Under the pieces are notes generated by a model. That model saw only the letters and a program-made list of their open reading frames with translations. It made no database searches and had not been told where the DNA came from. From the IMG/VR virus record IMGVR_UViG_3300022752_004296, positions 1 to 46,833 of that record: a stretch of 46,833 bases of DNA; one strand, 5' to 3'. Shown one piece after another: positions 8,526 through 16,743 of the stretch (positions are counted from its first letter, which is position 1; each line of letters begins with the position of its first letter). The stretch comes from a virus. The translations under genes and the position numbers were made by a program.

Positions 8526-9659
8526 TTATCTCCTTACAATAATTATTTTTTGAACAGATCGAGTTACGGCTGTATATAGCCATTGTTTATGAGTATCTGG
8601 ATTTAACATTTCTTCAAATACTAAAATTTTATCAGCTTGACTTCCTTGAAATCTGTGTGTAGTTATTGCATAAGCCCAATCAAAAAGTTTAACATCTTTT
8701 AATACTGGAATACGCCGACCTGCTCTATAGATCCATTGCTCTTTTGGTTTTTGATTTTGATACAAAGCAGTATCAACGGTTATTTTTTTAAATAAGTCGT
8801 CTATATAATCTGGCTTAAAATCAATAGTTTGTTCTTTATTTGTAGAAAAATAAATTTTATCTATAAATCCAATTGTTCCGTTTACTAGCGGTAAATTTTG
8901 ATCATGGGATAGGGTGTTCCAATAATTTTTAGTACAAATTATCTTTTCTCCCTTTTCAGGAATAGGATTTTCATATCCTAATATTTTGCGGATTGTCGCA
9001 TTAATTTCATTTCTAGTATTATTATAGCCACATAAAATTTGATCTGCCCAAGTAAACATTCCCGCTACTAAATCAGATCTATCTATTATCATTATATTTT
9101 CATTTTTTGTTAAAGATAGGGATTTGCCCGCACGAATATCCATAGATAGTTGAATAATAGGATTGTCAGCCTCTTGCCGCAAAATTTCAGTTAATACGAT
9201 ATCGGGACGATCTAACAATCCATTTGTTTCACCTATTGGTGGTAATTGTCCGATATCTCCTAGTGCTATAATGGGAATCCTATGACTGCGTGCCACTGTT
9301 AAAATATCATTTGAAACCATTGATATTTCATCTATAACAATTAATTTATAGGGATAGTCCAATTCCTTTTTCTTTACATGAACAAAATCTCCACCCTTAT
9401 TTATAAAAGAAATATATAATAATGAATGTAGTGTTGTGGCAGGAATTCCTTTTTGTTGTAATACCAAACTAGCTTTGCCTGTAAAACAAGCAAAGGCTAC
9501 ATCATCTAGAGTGTAGCCCAAAGATTCTATAAGATATTGAACCAGAGTAGTTTTTCCAGTTCCCGCAAATCCCGCTATGGTAATGAGGGGTTTTTTTTGA
9601 GCCAATAATTTTTTGACTTCTTTTATAGCCCATTCTTGTTGTTGAGTTAATATAATCAT
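8526..9659 (-). CDS. SF1 DNA helicase, Dda/RecD-like
   Basis: A 377-residue ATP-dependent DNA helicase. Motifs in order: Walker A GFAGTGKTT (about 29-37), a FTGKAS motif (about 58), Walker B VIDEIS (about 105), motif III GDIGQLPPIG (about 134-143), motif V TTHRFQGSQAD (about 335) and motif VI YTAVTRS near the C-terminus. The size and motif spacing suit T4 Dda-like or short RecD2-like helicases, which work at origins, forks or in recombination. The ATG at 9659 is supported by AAGGTGAT just upstream; an in-frame GTG at 9668 is less likely. It is followed 2 bases later by speD in the same transcript. Confidence 0.92.
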   Translation of the reverse strand: MIILTQQQEWAIKEVKKLLAQKKPLITIAGFAGTGKTTLVQYLIESLGYTLDDVAFACFTGKASLVLQQKGIPATTLHSLLYISFINKGGDFVHVKKKELDYPYKLIVIDEISMVSNDILTVARSHRIPIIALGDIGQLPPIGETNGLLDRPDIVLTEILRQEADNPIIQLSMDIRAGKSLSLTKNENIMIIDRSDLVAGMFTWADQILCGYNNTRNEINATIRKILGYENPIPEKGEKIICTKNYWNTLSHDQNLPLVNGTIGFIDKIYFSTNKEQTIDFKPDYIDDLFKKITVDTALYQNQKPKEQWIYRAGRRIPVLKDVKLFDWAYAITTHRFQGSQADKILVFEEMLNPDTHKQWLYTAVTRSVQKIIIVRR

Positions 9660-9676
9660 TTTTATCACCTTTTAAT

Positions 9677-9705
9677 ATTATAACATATTCAAAGGAATTG
9701 GTCAA
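9677..9705 (-). promoter_or_regulatory. Sigma-A promoter for helicase-speD
   Basis: On the - strand TTGACC (9700-9705), a 17-bp spacer ending in TGT, then TATAAT (9677-9682). It begins right after the terminator at 9707-9734. Confidence 0.9.
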
Positions 9706-9706
9706 T

Positions 9707-9734
9707 AAAAAAAATCCCCCTCGATTAGAGGGGG
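9707..9734 (-). terminator. Intrinsic terminator of the tail-gene island
   Basis: On the - strand CCCCCTC, loop TAATC, GAGGGGG, then ATTTTTTTT. It closes the operon that ends with the small gene at 9739. Confidence 0.94.
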
Positions 9735-9738
9735 TTAT

Positions 9739-9993
9739 TTATTCATCTGAATCATCAGGAAAAAGTTCTAAATTAAAAACTTCATTTGTTGTTTCATAAA
9801 GTTTGAACATAGGATTATTTCTTACTTCTTCATATTGTTGATCTGTCATTAACCAACCAGTCCAATAATGCGTATGTATTTTATTTTTAAATAAAGCCTG
9901 TATAAAAGGTTCGCTTTCTGTTCCTAATGAATTTAAAAAAGCATTTGCTGCAGACTGATCTTTTTTTTCAATTACAATAATTTTATGTATCAT
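9739..9993 (-). CDS. Hypothetical protein at end of tail-gene island
   Basis: An 84-residue protein with an acidic C-terminus (PDDSDE). The ATG at 9993 overlaps the stop of the LamG-like gene in an ATGA, which favours coupled translation. No motif is recognised. Unlike its upstream neighbours it is charged and looks globular, so it may be a chaperone or accessory factor for the tail proteins; this is inference from position only. Confidence 0.6.
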   Translation of the reverse strand: MIHKIIVIEKKDQSAANAFLNSLGTESEPFIQALFKNKIHTHYWTGWLMTDQQYEEVRNNPMFKLYETTNEVFNLELFPDDSDE

Positions 9994-10760
9994 ATTATAT
10001 TTATACCCCACTTTGCTGCAAGATAAGCATGAATGCGGCTAATTTCATCTTCACTTAATGCTCTATTATAAACTATTAATTCGCATATCTCACCAGAAAA
10101 AGGTTGACCTGCTGATGCAGCTGCATTTGCACCCATCCGCACAGCAAAAGAATTTGTTGCTGAAGAATTTCCACCAAAAGTTGTTAATGTATATTGTGAA
10201 TAAGGAAGTCCATTATAATATATTTTTATAAAACCATTTATATAGTCTATAAGACCAGAACAAATAAAAAATTGATTGCCATCTACTGCAAAAGTATTTG
10301 TATCAGCGCTTATTGTAGCTTCTCCATCTATCCTTCTCCCAGTGATAGTAGGTAGATTATCTGATCCTTTACTAAAATTAAATCTATTTGTATTTGAAGT
10401 ACTAGCTCCAATAGTAAATGGTCTTCCCCCTGTTGCGGTAGGGTTCCATTTTGCAACAAGAAACATAATACAACCAGGAACATTATTCATTATGCCAACA
10501 GCAGCAGTTGATGCTAAAAAATCATCTACTCCATCAAATACAACGGCGGGCAATCGATTTTGTCTATTTGTTCTAAAAGTAGGTTGTTGCGTTGTACTTA
10601 CCTGAGAAAAGCTCCATGCATTTGTAGATAAATCTGTCCATGATGATACTGCAGTATTATCAGATTGAGCTATAGTTGAAGCATCAAACCATAGTTGTAA
10701 ATTTGTAAATTGTGAAGGTGAAGAATTGGGATTAAATTCTGTTTTTGAAAGTAGTGTCAA
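9990..10760 (-). CDS. LamG/concanavalin A-like carbohydrate-binding virion protein
   Basis: A 256-residue protein with one LamG/concanavalin A-like jelly-roll domain. Typical marks are LWFDAS near the start, W-x-D-L-S, the strand AVVFDGVDDFL (about 90), repeated beta-strands, and the ending GEICELIVYNRALSEDEISRIHAYLAAKWG (split: residues about 222-250), common in phage and bacterial LamG repeats. Such domains bind glycans. A TTG at 10760, 8 bases after GAGG, is the best-supported start; an in-frame GTG at 10769 overlaps the ribosome site. It is translationally coupled to the gene at 9739. Confidence 0.82.
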   Translation of the reverse strand: MTLLSKTEFNPNSSPSQFTNLQLWFDASTIAQSDNTAVSSWTDLSTNAWSFSQVSTTQQPTFRTNRQNRLPAVVFDGVDDFLASTAAVGIMNNVPGCIMFLVAKWNPTATGGRPFTIGASTSNTNRFNFSKGSDNLPTITGRRIDGEATISADTNTFAVDGNQFFICSGLIDYINGFIKIYYNGLPYSQYTLTTFGGNSSATNSFAVRMGANAAASAGQPFSGEICELIVYNRALSEDEISRIHAYLAAKWGINII

Positions 10761-10775
10761 ATTAAGCACCTCACT

Positions 10776-11201
10776 TTAAACTGTTCTAATAATTGCAGTT
10801 ATTGTTCTTCCAGCTGCTTGAGTTACAGGAGTTGCTGCAGTACCACTACGAAATCTTAAAAAAGTATATGGAATATAATCTGCAGGTGCCAAAGGAATAA
10901 ATTTACTAGATGTTGTAAATGCTGTTCCACCTGTTTTTAAAACCATTTCAGCTCCATATTTATCATAAACATCAAAAAAGTTAGTATTATCAACACTAGC
11001 TTGCATAGTTAAATCTGCGGCAGTCCATGTAACTGCAGAAATTAAACCAATTAAAACTGATCCTCCTAAGCTTAATGTGCTTGATAAAGTTGCTCCGGAA
11101 GCAAATGTAGCTATTGCTACTGATGGAATATTGGTTCCTGCAACCATGCTCGGTGTATTAATTACATTAAATGATGCTACATTATTATTTTCATTAGCCA
11201 T
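10776..11201 (-). CDS. Small tail/decoration-type virion protein
   Basis: A 141-residue protein, Ala/Thr/Ser/Val-rich with few charges, in alternating strands typical of beta-sandwich virion proteins. The start ATG has AAGGAGTGAAATAA before it. No family was recognised. Placed between a BppU-like and a LamG-like gene, it is probably part of the same tail-tip or baseplate accessory structure. Confidence 0.58.
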   Translation of the reverse strand: MANENNNVASFNVINTPSMVAGTNIPSVAIATFASGATLSSTLSLGGSVLIGLISAVTWTAADLTMQASVDNTNFFDVYDKYGAEMVLKTGGTAFTTSSKFIPLAPADYIPYTFLRFRSGTAATPVTQAAGRTITAIIRTV

Positions 11202-11219
11202 TTATTTCACTCCTTTTCA

Positions 11220-11537
11220 TTATAATGGGGCGGGTACTACATAAACTGGAAAATCTTGAATTGCAGTAAATTGATATCCTGTTGTAGGAAATGCTACATT
11301 TACAGTTAATTGATATGTATCATCACCTACAGAAAAATCATCTTCAATACTTGTATATTGAACTAATCCATTTATACCATCTAAAATTGTACAAGTTTTT
11401 GTTAATACAGTATCTGATCTTTGAATATATAATGATACTGTACACCCACTTACATTTACTACTTTTTTATCTTGATCAATAATTGTAAATCTTAGGGAGG
11501 TACCAATATCTCCCTGTCTTATTTTTGTTGGGACCAT
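11220..11537 (-). CDS. BppU-like baseplate/tail protein domain
   Basis: A 105-residue protein. The N-terminal pattern K-I-R-Q-G-D-I-G-T-S-L-R-F-T-I-I-D-Q-D, followed by V-S-G-C-T-V and regular beta-strands, is that of the N-terminal domain of phage baseplate upper proteins and related Ig-like tail modules found in Gram-positive phages. Those proteins hold receptor-binding tips to the baseplate. Here the domain stands alone. AGGAGG lies 7 bases upstream of the ATG. The match is by eye. Confidence 0.7.
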   Translation of the reverse strand: MVPTKIRQGDIGTSLRFTIIDQDKKVVNVSGCTVSLYIQRSDTVLTKTCTILDGINGLVQYTSIEDDFSVGDDTYQLTVNVAFPTTGYQFTAIQDFPVYVVPAPL

Positions 11538-11547
11538 AGTAAACCTC

Positions 11548-13293
11548 CTATTGATTTCTTTTATTTGTTATTATTTTTGAACTAATTTCTAATTTTTGAA
11601 TAATTTGTTGTTGTATTTTTATTGGAAGACTACTTCCAAATACATAACCAACAGCAGAATTGCTATATTTTTCATATGGACCATCCAATAAATAAACAGT
11701 GTCTGATAAAGACTTTCCTCTTATTATTGAAGAATCTATTACTATTACTTCATCAAGATCGGTTAATATAAATTGTTTTATAATTTGTGCATCTGTGGCA
11801 TTTAATGTTTCTGATACATTTCTTCCAATTATTTTTAAAATTGATGAATCAGATACTGATTGTGAATCTGTTTCTATTTGAGAAAAAGTTTTAAATTGAA
11901 CATCATCTTGTGCTTGAAACTCACCTAAAACAGTGGATTGACTACCTAAATTAAAAATAACAAAATTATTTAAATAAGTATTATAAGCACTGGCTTCTGC
12001 GCTACCTTTATAATAATTAAATCCAATTTGATTTTGCGCAGCTGCGTTATTATAAGTTACACCAGTTTGACTTATAATTGTAATTCCGGTTGTAGTTATT
12101 GTTGATTGAGAAATTACATCAATTTGATCATTTTTAACCTGAACCGCATATCTATAAATAGTTCCTGCTACATGTGATGTAACTCCACTAGCTATTGTTG
12201 TAGTTATTCCACCAGTAGTCCAGTTTAAAGAAACTCCAGTACTTCTTAAATCTAACCATAAATAACTTGAATCTGTAGTATTATATCTAAAATATGGAAT
12301 AAATGCTCTTCCTGTAGTTCCTGCTACTGGAGCAAAAACTTCATCAAATTCAAATCTAAAATTATTTGTATTTGGAAAAATATCTTTAAATATATTTGCG
12401 GATCCATTAACATCATTAGAAGAATATAGTCTTGAAGTATTGATTCCACCTAATAAAACAATGAATGAAATTCCAGCATTAGTTCCTACTGAACTATAAG
12501 GTCCTCCAAAATCTATTGATCCTACAGTTATTCCAGTTGTTACTGCACGATTAAAAGAATCATAAACTATCGGTGAATAATCAATATTAGTATTAGAAGT
12601 CACTTTAACACTACTTATTGCACCATATGGATATGTTATTGATGCAATATTGTTTAAAGCAGTTTCAAATGTAAAATTAATTGGATTGTTTAAAAGTGCC
12701 GCAGTGTAAAATGTACCTCTATAGGTTGCGCCTGCGCCATTAATTCCTACATATACATCTATTTGTCTTCCTCTAAATGAAAGCTTGAAATTATGTGGTG
12801 CTGTATATATTCCATTATATATTGGATTAAATGGAATGCTCTGTGAACCAATTCTTTGTAAATCATAATTGTTTGATCCATCATTTTCTTGAATTTCAAG
12901 AGTTGTTAAATTTATAGCAAATCTTATATTCGATGCACCAGATGAAGAAAGTCCATTTGAAGCTATTCTAAAATTTGGTCTAGGATAGACAGCAGTGCCT
13001 CCACCCCATTGTCCATTAGATGACCACTCTAAATCATAATTAGTGCTTTTTCCTGCGCTAATTCCAACACCAAATCCAGATCCTCCTGTAGTTACACAAT
13101 ACATATAACTAGTAGTTGTTCCCAGTGTACTAATTCCCCATACTGAAGAACCAGCACCAGTTCCAGCATAAAGAGGTTTCCATTTATTAAATCCAATTTG
13201 AGGTGTAGCATTTATAGCTGTCCATGTTGGATTAACAGCTTGAACTCTATTTGTAAAAGTATCATATACTAGTGTTGTTCCTGAAGAGGCCAT
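11548..13293 (-). CDS. Large tail/adhesion protein with two jelly-roll-like repeats and helical tail
   Basis: A 581-residue protein. Two units start alike, YDTFTNR at residue 10 and YDSFNRA at residue 244, each followed by about 220 residues rich in Ser/Thr/Asn/Gly and beta-strands. This indicates a duplicated concanavalin A-like fold. From about residue 460 the composition changes to charged, Ile/Ser/Asp-rich sequence likely to form helix or coil for oligomerisation or attachment. There is no enzyme motif. It is the largest gene of the island and the best candidate for the receptor-binding protein. AGAGGA lies 12 bases before the ATG. Confidence 0.68.
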   Translation of the reverse strand: MASSGTTLVYDTFTNRVQAVNPTWTAINATPQIGFNKWKPLYAGTGAGSSVWGISTLGTTTSYMYCVTTGGSGFGVGISAGKSTNYDLEWSSNGQWGGGTAVYPRPNFRIASNGLSSSGASNIRFAINLTTLEIQENDGSNNYDLQRIGSQSIPFNPIYNGIYTAPHNFKLSFRGRQIDVYVGINGAGATYRGTFYTAALLNNPINFTFETALNNIASITYPYGAISSVKVTSNTNIDYSPIVYDSFNRAVTTGITVGSIDFGGPYSSVGTNAGISFIVLLGGINTSRLYSSNDVNGSANIFKDIFPNTNNFRFEFDEVFAPVAGTTGRAFIPYFRYNTTDSSYLWLDLRSTGVSLNWTTGGITTTIASGVTSHVAGTIYRYAVQVKNDQIDVISQSTITTTGITIISQTGVTYNNAAAQNQIGFNYYKGSAEASAYNTYLNNFVIFNLGSQSTVLGEFQAQDDVQFKTFSQIETDSQSVSDSSILKIIGRNVSETLNATDAQIIKQFILTDLDEVIVIDSSIIRGKSLSDTVYLLDGPYEKYSNSAVGYVFGSSLPIKIQQQIIQKLEISSKIITNKRNQ

Positions 13294-13311
13294 GATTCAA
13301 ACCATCCTCTC

Positions 13312-13791
13312 TTAACTAAATGTAATTTGCCAAGTAATTGCAAGACTATCAGAAGAAGATGTAAATTGAATATCTCCAGTAGTTTGGCGAGCTATAATAG
13401 TAAAACCTGCTCCACCTGAAGTAAGTCCACCAAAAATTCCAACTTCACGAACTACGGTTAAGCCAGTTGAAGTTAATCCAGTTAAAGTTCCTTGATATTG
13501 TACCATATTAGAAGGGGCACTATTACTTCTTGTAGTTGTTACTCGGCTGTAACTAGTTCCTGCGGTACTTAATTCAGCTCCTAAAGTAGTATTACCAGCC
13601 GCAACTGCATAACCTGAACTTGTACCAAATCCAAACCAAGTTCCAACAGTGGCTCCTGATCCCAAAATACTTCCAATCCATTGTTTTCCATAATCTGTTA
13701 CTACATTTTGTTTACTACCTTTTTCAATGGTTCCATCTACACGAGTTAATTCCCATGAAATGTGACCAGTCATTTTTACACCATCATTCAT
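13312..13791 (-). CDS. Virion protein, first gene of the tail island
   Basis: A 159-residue protein. A charged N-terminus (about 1-35, with W-E-L-T-R-V-D-G-T and N-V-V-T-D-Y-G) is followed by a Gly/Ser/Thr-rich beta domain, a layout seen in many phage tail-fibre and tail-collar proteins. AAGGAG lies 10 bases upstream of the ATG at 13791; a second ATG six codons in is also possible. It leads the six-gene island that ends at 9739. Confidence 0.65.
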   Translation of the reverse strand: MNDGVKMTGHISWELTRVDGTIEKGSKQNVVTDYGKQWIGSILGSGATVGTWFGFGTSSGYAVAAGNTTLGAELSTAGTSYSRVTTTRSNSAPSNMVQYQGTLTGLTSTGLTVVREVGIFGGLTSGGAGFTIIARQTTGDIQFTSSSDSLAITWQITFS

Positions 13792-13814
13792 TTATAAAAC
13801 ACTCCTTTATATGA

Positions 13815-13842
13815 ATTATTATAATTAACATTTTATAATAAT
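13815..13842. repeat. AT-only 10-bp inverted repeat upstream of tail island
   Basis: Arms ATTATTATAA (13815-13824) and TTATAATAAT (13833-13842), loop of 8 bases. One arm contains a TATAAT on the - strand (13818-13823), but no -35-like sequence stands 17 bp upstream of it. This is the only place that can hold the promoter of the tail island apart from read-through, so an activator-dependent or late promoter is possible. Confidence 0.7.
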
Positions 13843-13859
13843 AGTAAATTTAGATTCGC

Positions 13860-15596
13860 TTAAAAGTACCATTTTTGCCCTCCGGTAACTTCATATGATT
13901 CTACTAATATTTGTGGAGTTATATTTCCATTCCATTCATTTATAGTACATTTTCCTATTAAATCAATAGAAATAAATCCATCTGATAGAAGGCTTTCATA
14001 TTCTTCTTTAGAAGATTTAAATTTTATAAATGATATTAATCCATTTTGAATTTTAAGAGTGGGGCTATTATCAGGAGACATTAAAGTTAAATTTGTTTTT
14101 GTTACTTTTAAATTTTTCACAACGACAAAAACTTCTTCTACTCCTTTTCCCCATAAATCTTTCAAAAATCCAATATCCATTAAATCTTGATAGTTAATAT
14201 TTTCAGCTTCATAAATAAAGTCAACTAAAAATCTAGGAGAAAAGTCTATGCTTTTTAATTCTTCATTAGAATATTTTATTAGCTCTTCTCGCTTTTTATC
14301 ACTAATACCCACTCCAAAAGCATTTGAATGCCCTTCCGCATATTCTACTAAATCTGAATCACTTAAAAATTGTTTTAAATCCATTAAATCAGACTTATCA
14401 TAACCTCGACCGCTGCCTTGAAACAATCCATCTCCAGTATTTCTTAATAATAAAACAGGTCTTTGATATCGATACATTAATTGATTAGCTATTAATCCTG
14501 ATAAATTTTTATCAATAATATCTTCTACTTCCACAATAATAATTTTATTTTCATCAAGTTTTTTTTCTTTTATAATATTATTAATTAATTCCAATCCTGT
14601 GTCTCTCATGCGATTTTGACGACTTCTTATATTTGCGCCTTGCCGCACAGCTTGTTCAACATAAGTTTCAGTTTCACCACTTTTTGCACCTCTCTTAGTT
14701 GATGGTATTGTTTTATAAGCATACTTTTCAAGCATAGCAGAAAACAATAAAATCTTTTCTTCTGGCTCACCAACTCTAATAATTGCATTAATTATTGGAG
14801 CTATATAAAAACCAAGAGCCGAGGGAGTTACTCCATCTTTCATAGAATAAGCTTGGCGTTCTACAAGAGCTTTGATAAAGGGATTGGTGATATTTGTAGT
14901 TCCTTTAATTATTAGGTGTCGAGTTTCAAATTCCCTCATATCCACCATATCTGCAACCATACCAAGAGCAACTAAATCTAGTAATTGATCTGCTATGGCT
15001 ACGCCGAATAATTCGTCTAATACTTTACAAAATTTATAAACAATTCCAACTCCGCTTAATTGTTTGTTGGGATATTCATCAAGTTGTGGATTTATGACTG
15101 ATGCTGAGCGAGATCTTTCGTGCGCTTCATGATGATCAAGAACAATACAGTCAATTCCTTTATCTCGTAAAATTCTATGTTCTTCATGTTGATTCGATCC
15201 AGCATCAGGCACTATAATTAATCTAAATTCATTTTTTTCAACATTTATTACAAATTCTTTTGATAATCCATGTTCTTTTCCTGCATGTAATGCAAATTTA
15301 AATTGATCAAAATATTTACTATTGTATCTCCAAATATAATTCAATAAAAAAGCTGACGAGGTATAGCCATCACAATCTGAATCTACTTGAACATAAATCT
15401 TATGTCCTTTTTCTAAATGTTCAATAAATAGATGAGCAGCTTCTTCAATAAAGTCTAATAGTTTTGGATTGTGTAATTCTGAATCTGTAGTTTTTAAATA
15501 TCTGGAAACGTCTGCCAGATTAATTCCACGATTAACTAAAACCTGTTCTACTACTGTTAGCTTGTCATCTGGTGGTGATATTAAAGTATATTTCAT
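13860..15596 (-). CDS. recJ: RecJ-like single-strand DNA exonuclease (DHH family)
   Basis: A 5'-3' single-strand exonuclease for recombination and repair. The 578-residue length matches RecJ. The metal motifs are present: VDSDCDG (about 74-80), VPDAGSN (about 131), the signature DHH in IVLDHHEAHE (about 153-155), and the DHHA1 motif EGHSNAFGVG (about 418). The end resembles the RecJ OB domain. The ATG overlaps the primase stop by one base (TAATG), so the two are translated together from the promoter at 16714-16743. Confidence 0.93.
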   Translation of the reverse strand: MKYTLISPPDDKLTVVEQVLVNRGINLADVSRYLKTTDSELHNPKLLDFIEEAAHLFIEHLEKGHKIYVQVDSDCDGYTSSAFLLNYIWRYNSKYFDQFKFALHAGKEHGLSKEFVINVEKNEFRLIIVPDAGSNQHEEHRILRDKGIDCIVLDHHEAHERSRSASVINPQLDEYPNKQLSGVGIVYKFCKVLDELFGVAIADQLLDLVALGMVADMVDMREFETRHLIIKGTTNITNPFIKALVERQAYSMKDGVTPSALGFYIAPIINAIIRVGEPEEKILLFSAMLEKYAYKTIPSTKRGAKSGETETYVEQAVRQGANIRSRQNRMRDTGLELINNIIKEKKLDENKIIIVEVEDIIDKNLSGLIANQLMYRYQRPVLLLRNTGDGLFQGSGRGYDKSDLMDLKQFLSDSDLVEYAEGHSNAFGVGISDKKREELIKYSNEELKSIDFSPRFLVDFIYEAENINYQDLMDIGFLKDLWGKGVEEVFVVVKNLKVTKTNLTLMSPDNSPTLKIQNGLISFIKFKSSKEEYESLLSDGFISIDLIGKCTINEWNGNITPQILVESYEVTGGQKWYF

Positions 15597-16702
15597 TATT
15601 TTTCCCCCAGCGTGAATCGTTTTTCATATAGTTTCATAAATACATCTCTTCCTCTTTCGATTGGAGATTCTTTTAATTTTAATAATCCTTGTTTATCAAA
15701 CACAAATGATATGTTTAATCTATTAGAATGTTTTTTATAAATATTCTTTAAATTTTGTGTTTGGGAATTAAATCCCTCATCTCCAACATTTAAAAATTCT
15801 TTATCAAAAGCAACTATCATTTCTTCAACTCCTAAATCAACTAATATATCAACCTGTCTTTGAGAAATATTTGAACCGCAGCAAGCCAATGAAATATTAT
15901 TTTCTTTTGAAAAAACTGAATCAAATAACATAACAGACTTTTCTCCCTCAAAAACAATAGCTTTTTTAGCTCGCTTTATATTTGGATAATTCCAATTTAA
16001 TCCATAAAGAGCATGAGATAGTGGGTGATTATACATTTCTCCATTAATGAGAGCTGGACGATATTTACCCCAAATTTCCTCATCCTCTTTAACTAGTGTT
16101 CTTTGTCTAATTCCAATCAATCTATTCTTTTCATCATAATGCGGAATGATAATTGCATTAGTTACAGGATTATATTTAATTCCAAAGTGTTGCATTGTAC
16201 GAACAGATATTCCTTCTTTTTGCCAATCATCAATAATAAAAAATGGAAGTCTATCTAATACTGAGGCGGGATATTCTTTTAATTCTTGTTTTTCAAGTGT
16301 TTGTATAGAACGGATTTGTGCGTATCTATTTAAGATATCCCAATCTTCTGATTGGATTTGTGACTTTTGTCCAGTAAATCCTTTGTCATCTAATCTACTC
16401 CAAACCCATTGGACAGCTTGAAACATTTCTAGTTTAATACCACGAATAGCATTTGATTTGACGATTAGATCAAATATATCAAATGCTTCTCCGCAATTAG
16501 TGTAACACTTAAATAGTTTTGTATTTGGATAATAGTAAAGTTTATGACTACCTTCGCCGGGATGATTGTGACAAATTGTTTCACATACTAGAGCCTCGTG
16601 TCTAGGAAATGGTCTATTAGACCCAAGCTCTTGTAATAGTTCACAAATTTTGTCTTCATCTAATAGATTCTTTACTAAATTCTTGTCGAGGATAATAATC
16701 AC
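15596..16702 (-). CDS. DnaG-type primase (zinc ribbon plus TOPRIM)
   Basis: Makes RNA primers for the phage DnaB/DnaE machinery; 368 residues. The N-terminal zinc ribbon is visible as C-E-T-I-C-H-N-H, followed by C-Y-T-N-C (about 43-73). The TOPRIM core has VFEGEKS (about 253) with its Glu and an FDKEF Asp motif. The C-terminal helicase-binding domain is short. Start choice is uncertain: the only conventional codon is GTG at 16702, inside its own AAAGGGG; ATT or ATC codons a few bases on would be better spaced. It is coupled to RecJ downstream. Confidence 0.9.
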   Translation of the reverse strand: MIIILDKNLVKNLLDEDKICELLQELGSNRPFPRHEALVCETICHNHPGEGSHKLYYYPNTKLFKCYTNCGEAFDIFDLIVKSNAIRGIKLEMFQAVQWVWSRLDDKGFTGQKSQIQSEDWDILNRYAQIRSIQTLEKQELKEYPASVLDRLPFFIIDDWQKEGISVRTMQHFGIKYNPVTNAIIIPHYDEKNRLIGIRQRTLVKEDEEIWGKYRPALINGEMYNHPLSHALYGLNWNYPNIKRAKKAIVFEGEKSVMLFDSVFSKENNISLACCGSNISQRQVDILVDLGVEEMIVAFDKEFLNVGDEGFNSQTQNLKNIYKKHSNRLNISFVFDKQGLLKLKESPIERGRDVFMKLYEKRFTLGEK

Positions 16703-16713
16703 CCCTTTTTATA

Positions 16714-16743
16714 ATTATATCATATTTTAATTATTTGCGTCAA
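16714..16743 (-). promoter_or_regulatory. Sigma-A promoter inside the 3' end of dnaB, for primase-recJ
   Basis: On the - strand TTGACG (16738-16743), an 18-bp spacer ending in TGA, then TATAAT (16714-16719). The predicted transcript would start near 16707, only a few bases before the primase start region. Confidence 0.75.

Noticed and set aside
9502-9705. 67-codon frame on the - strand overlapping the helicase start
   Set aside because: Out of frame with the helicase Walker A region, without a ribosome site, and spans the promoter.
10276-10605. 109-codon open frame on the + strand
   Set aside because: It is antisense to the LamG-like gene, has no ribosome site, and the protein lacks the composition of its neighbours; the - strand frame has a clear domain.
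13794-13859. Sigma-A promoter before the tail island
   Set aside because: A TATAAT exists in the inverted repeat arm, but the sequence 17 bp upstream (TACTAT) is not a -35; upstream TTTACT gives a 19-bp spacer. Not called as a promoter.
16146-16421. 91-codon open frame on the + strand
   Set aside because: Antisense shadow within the primase gene.
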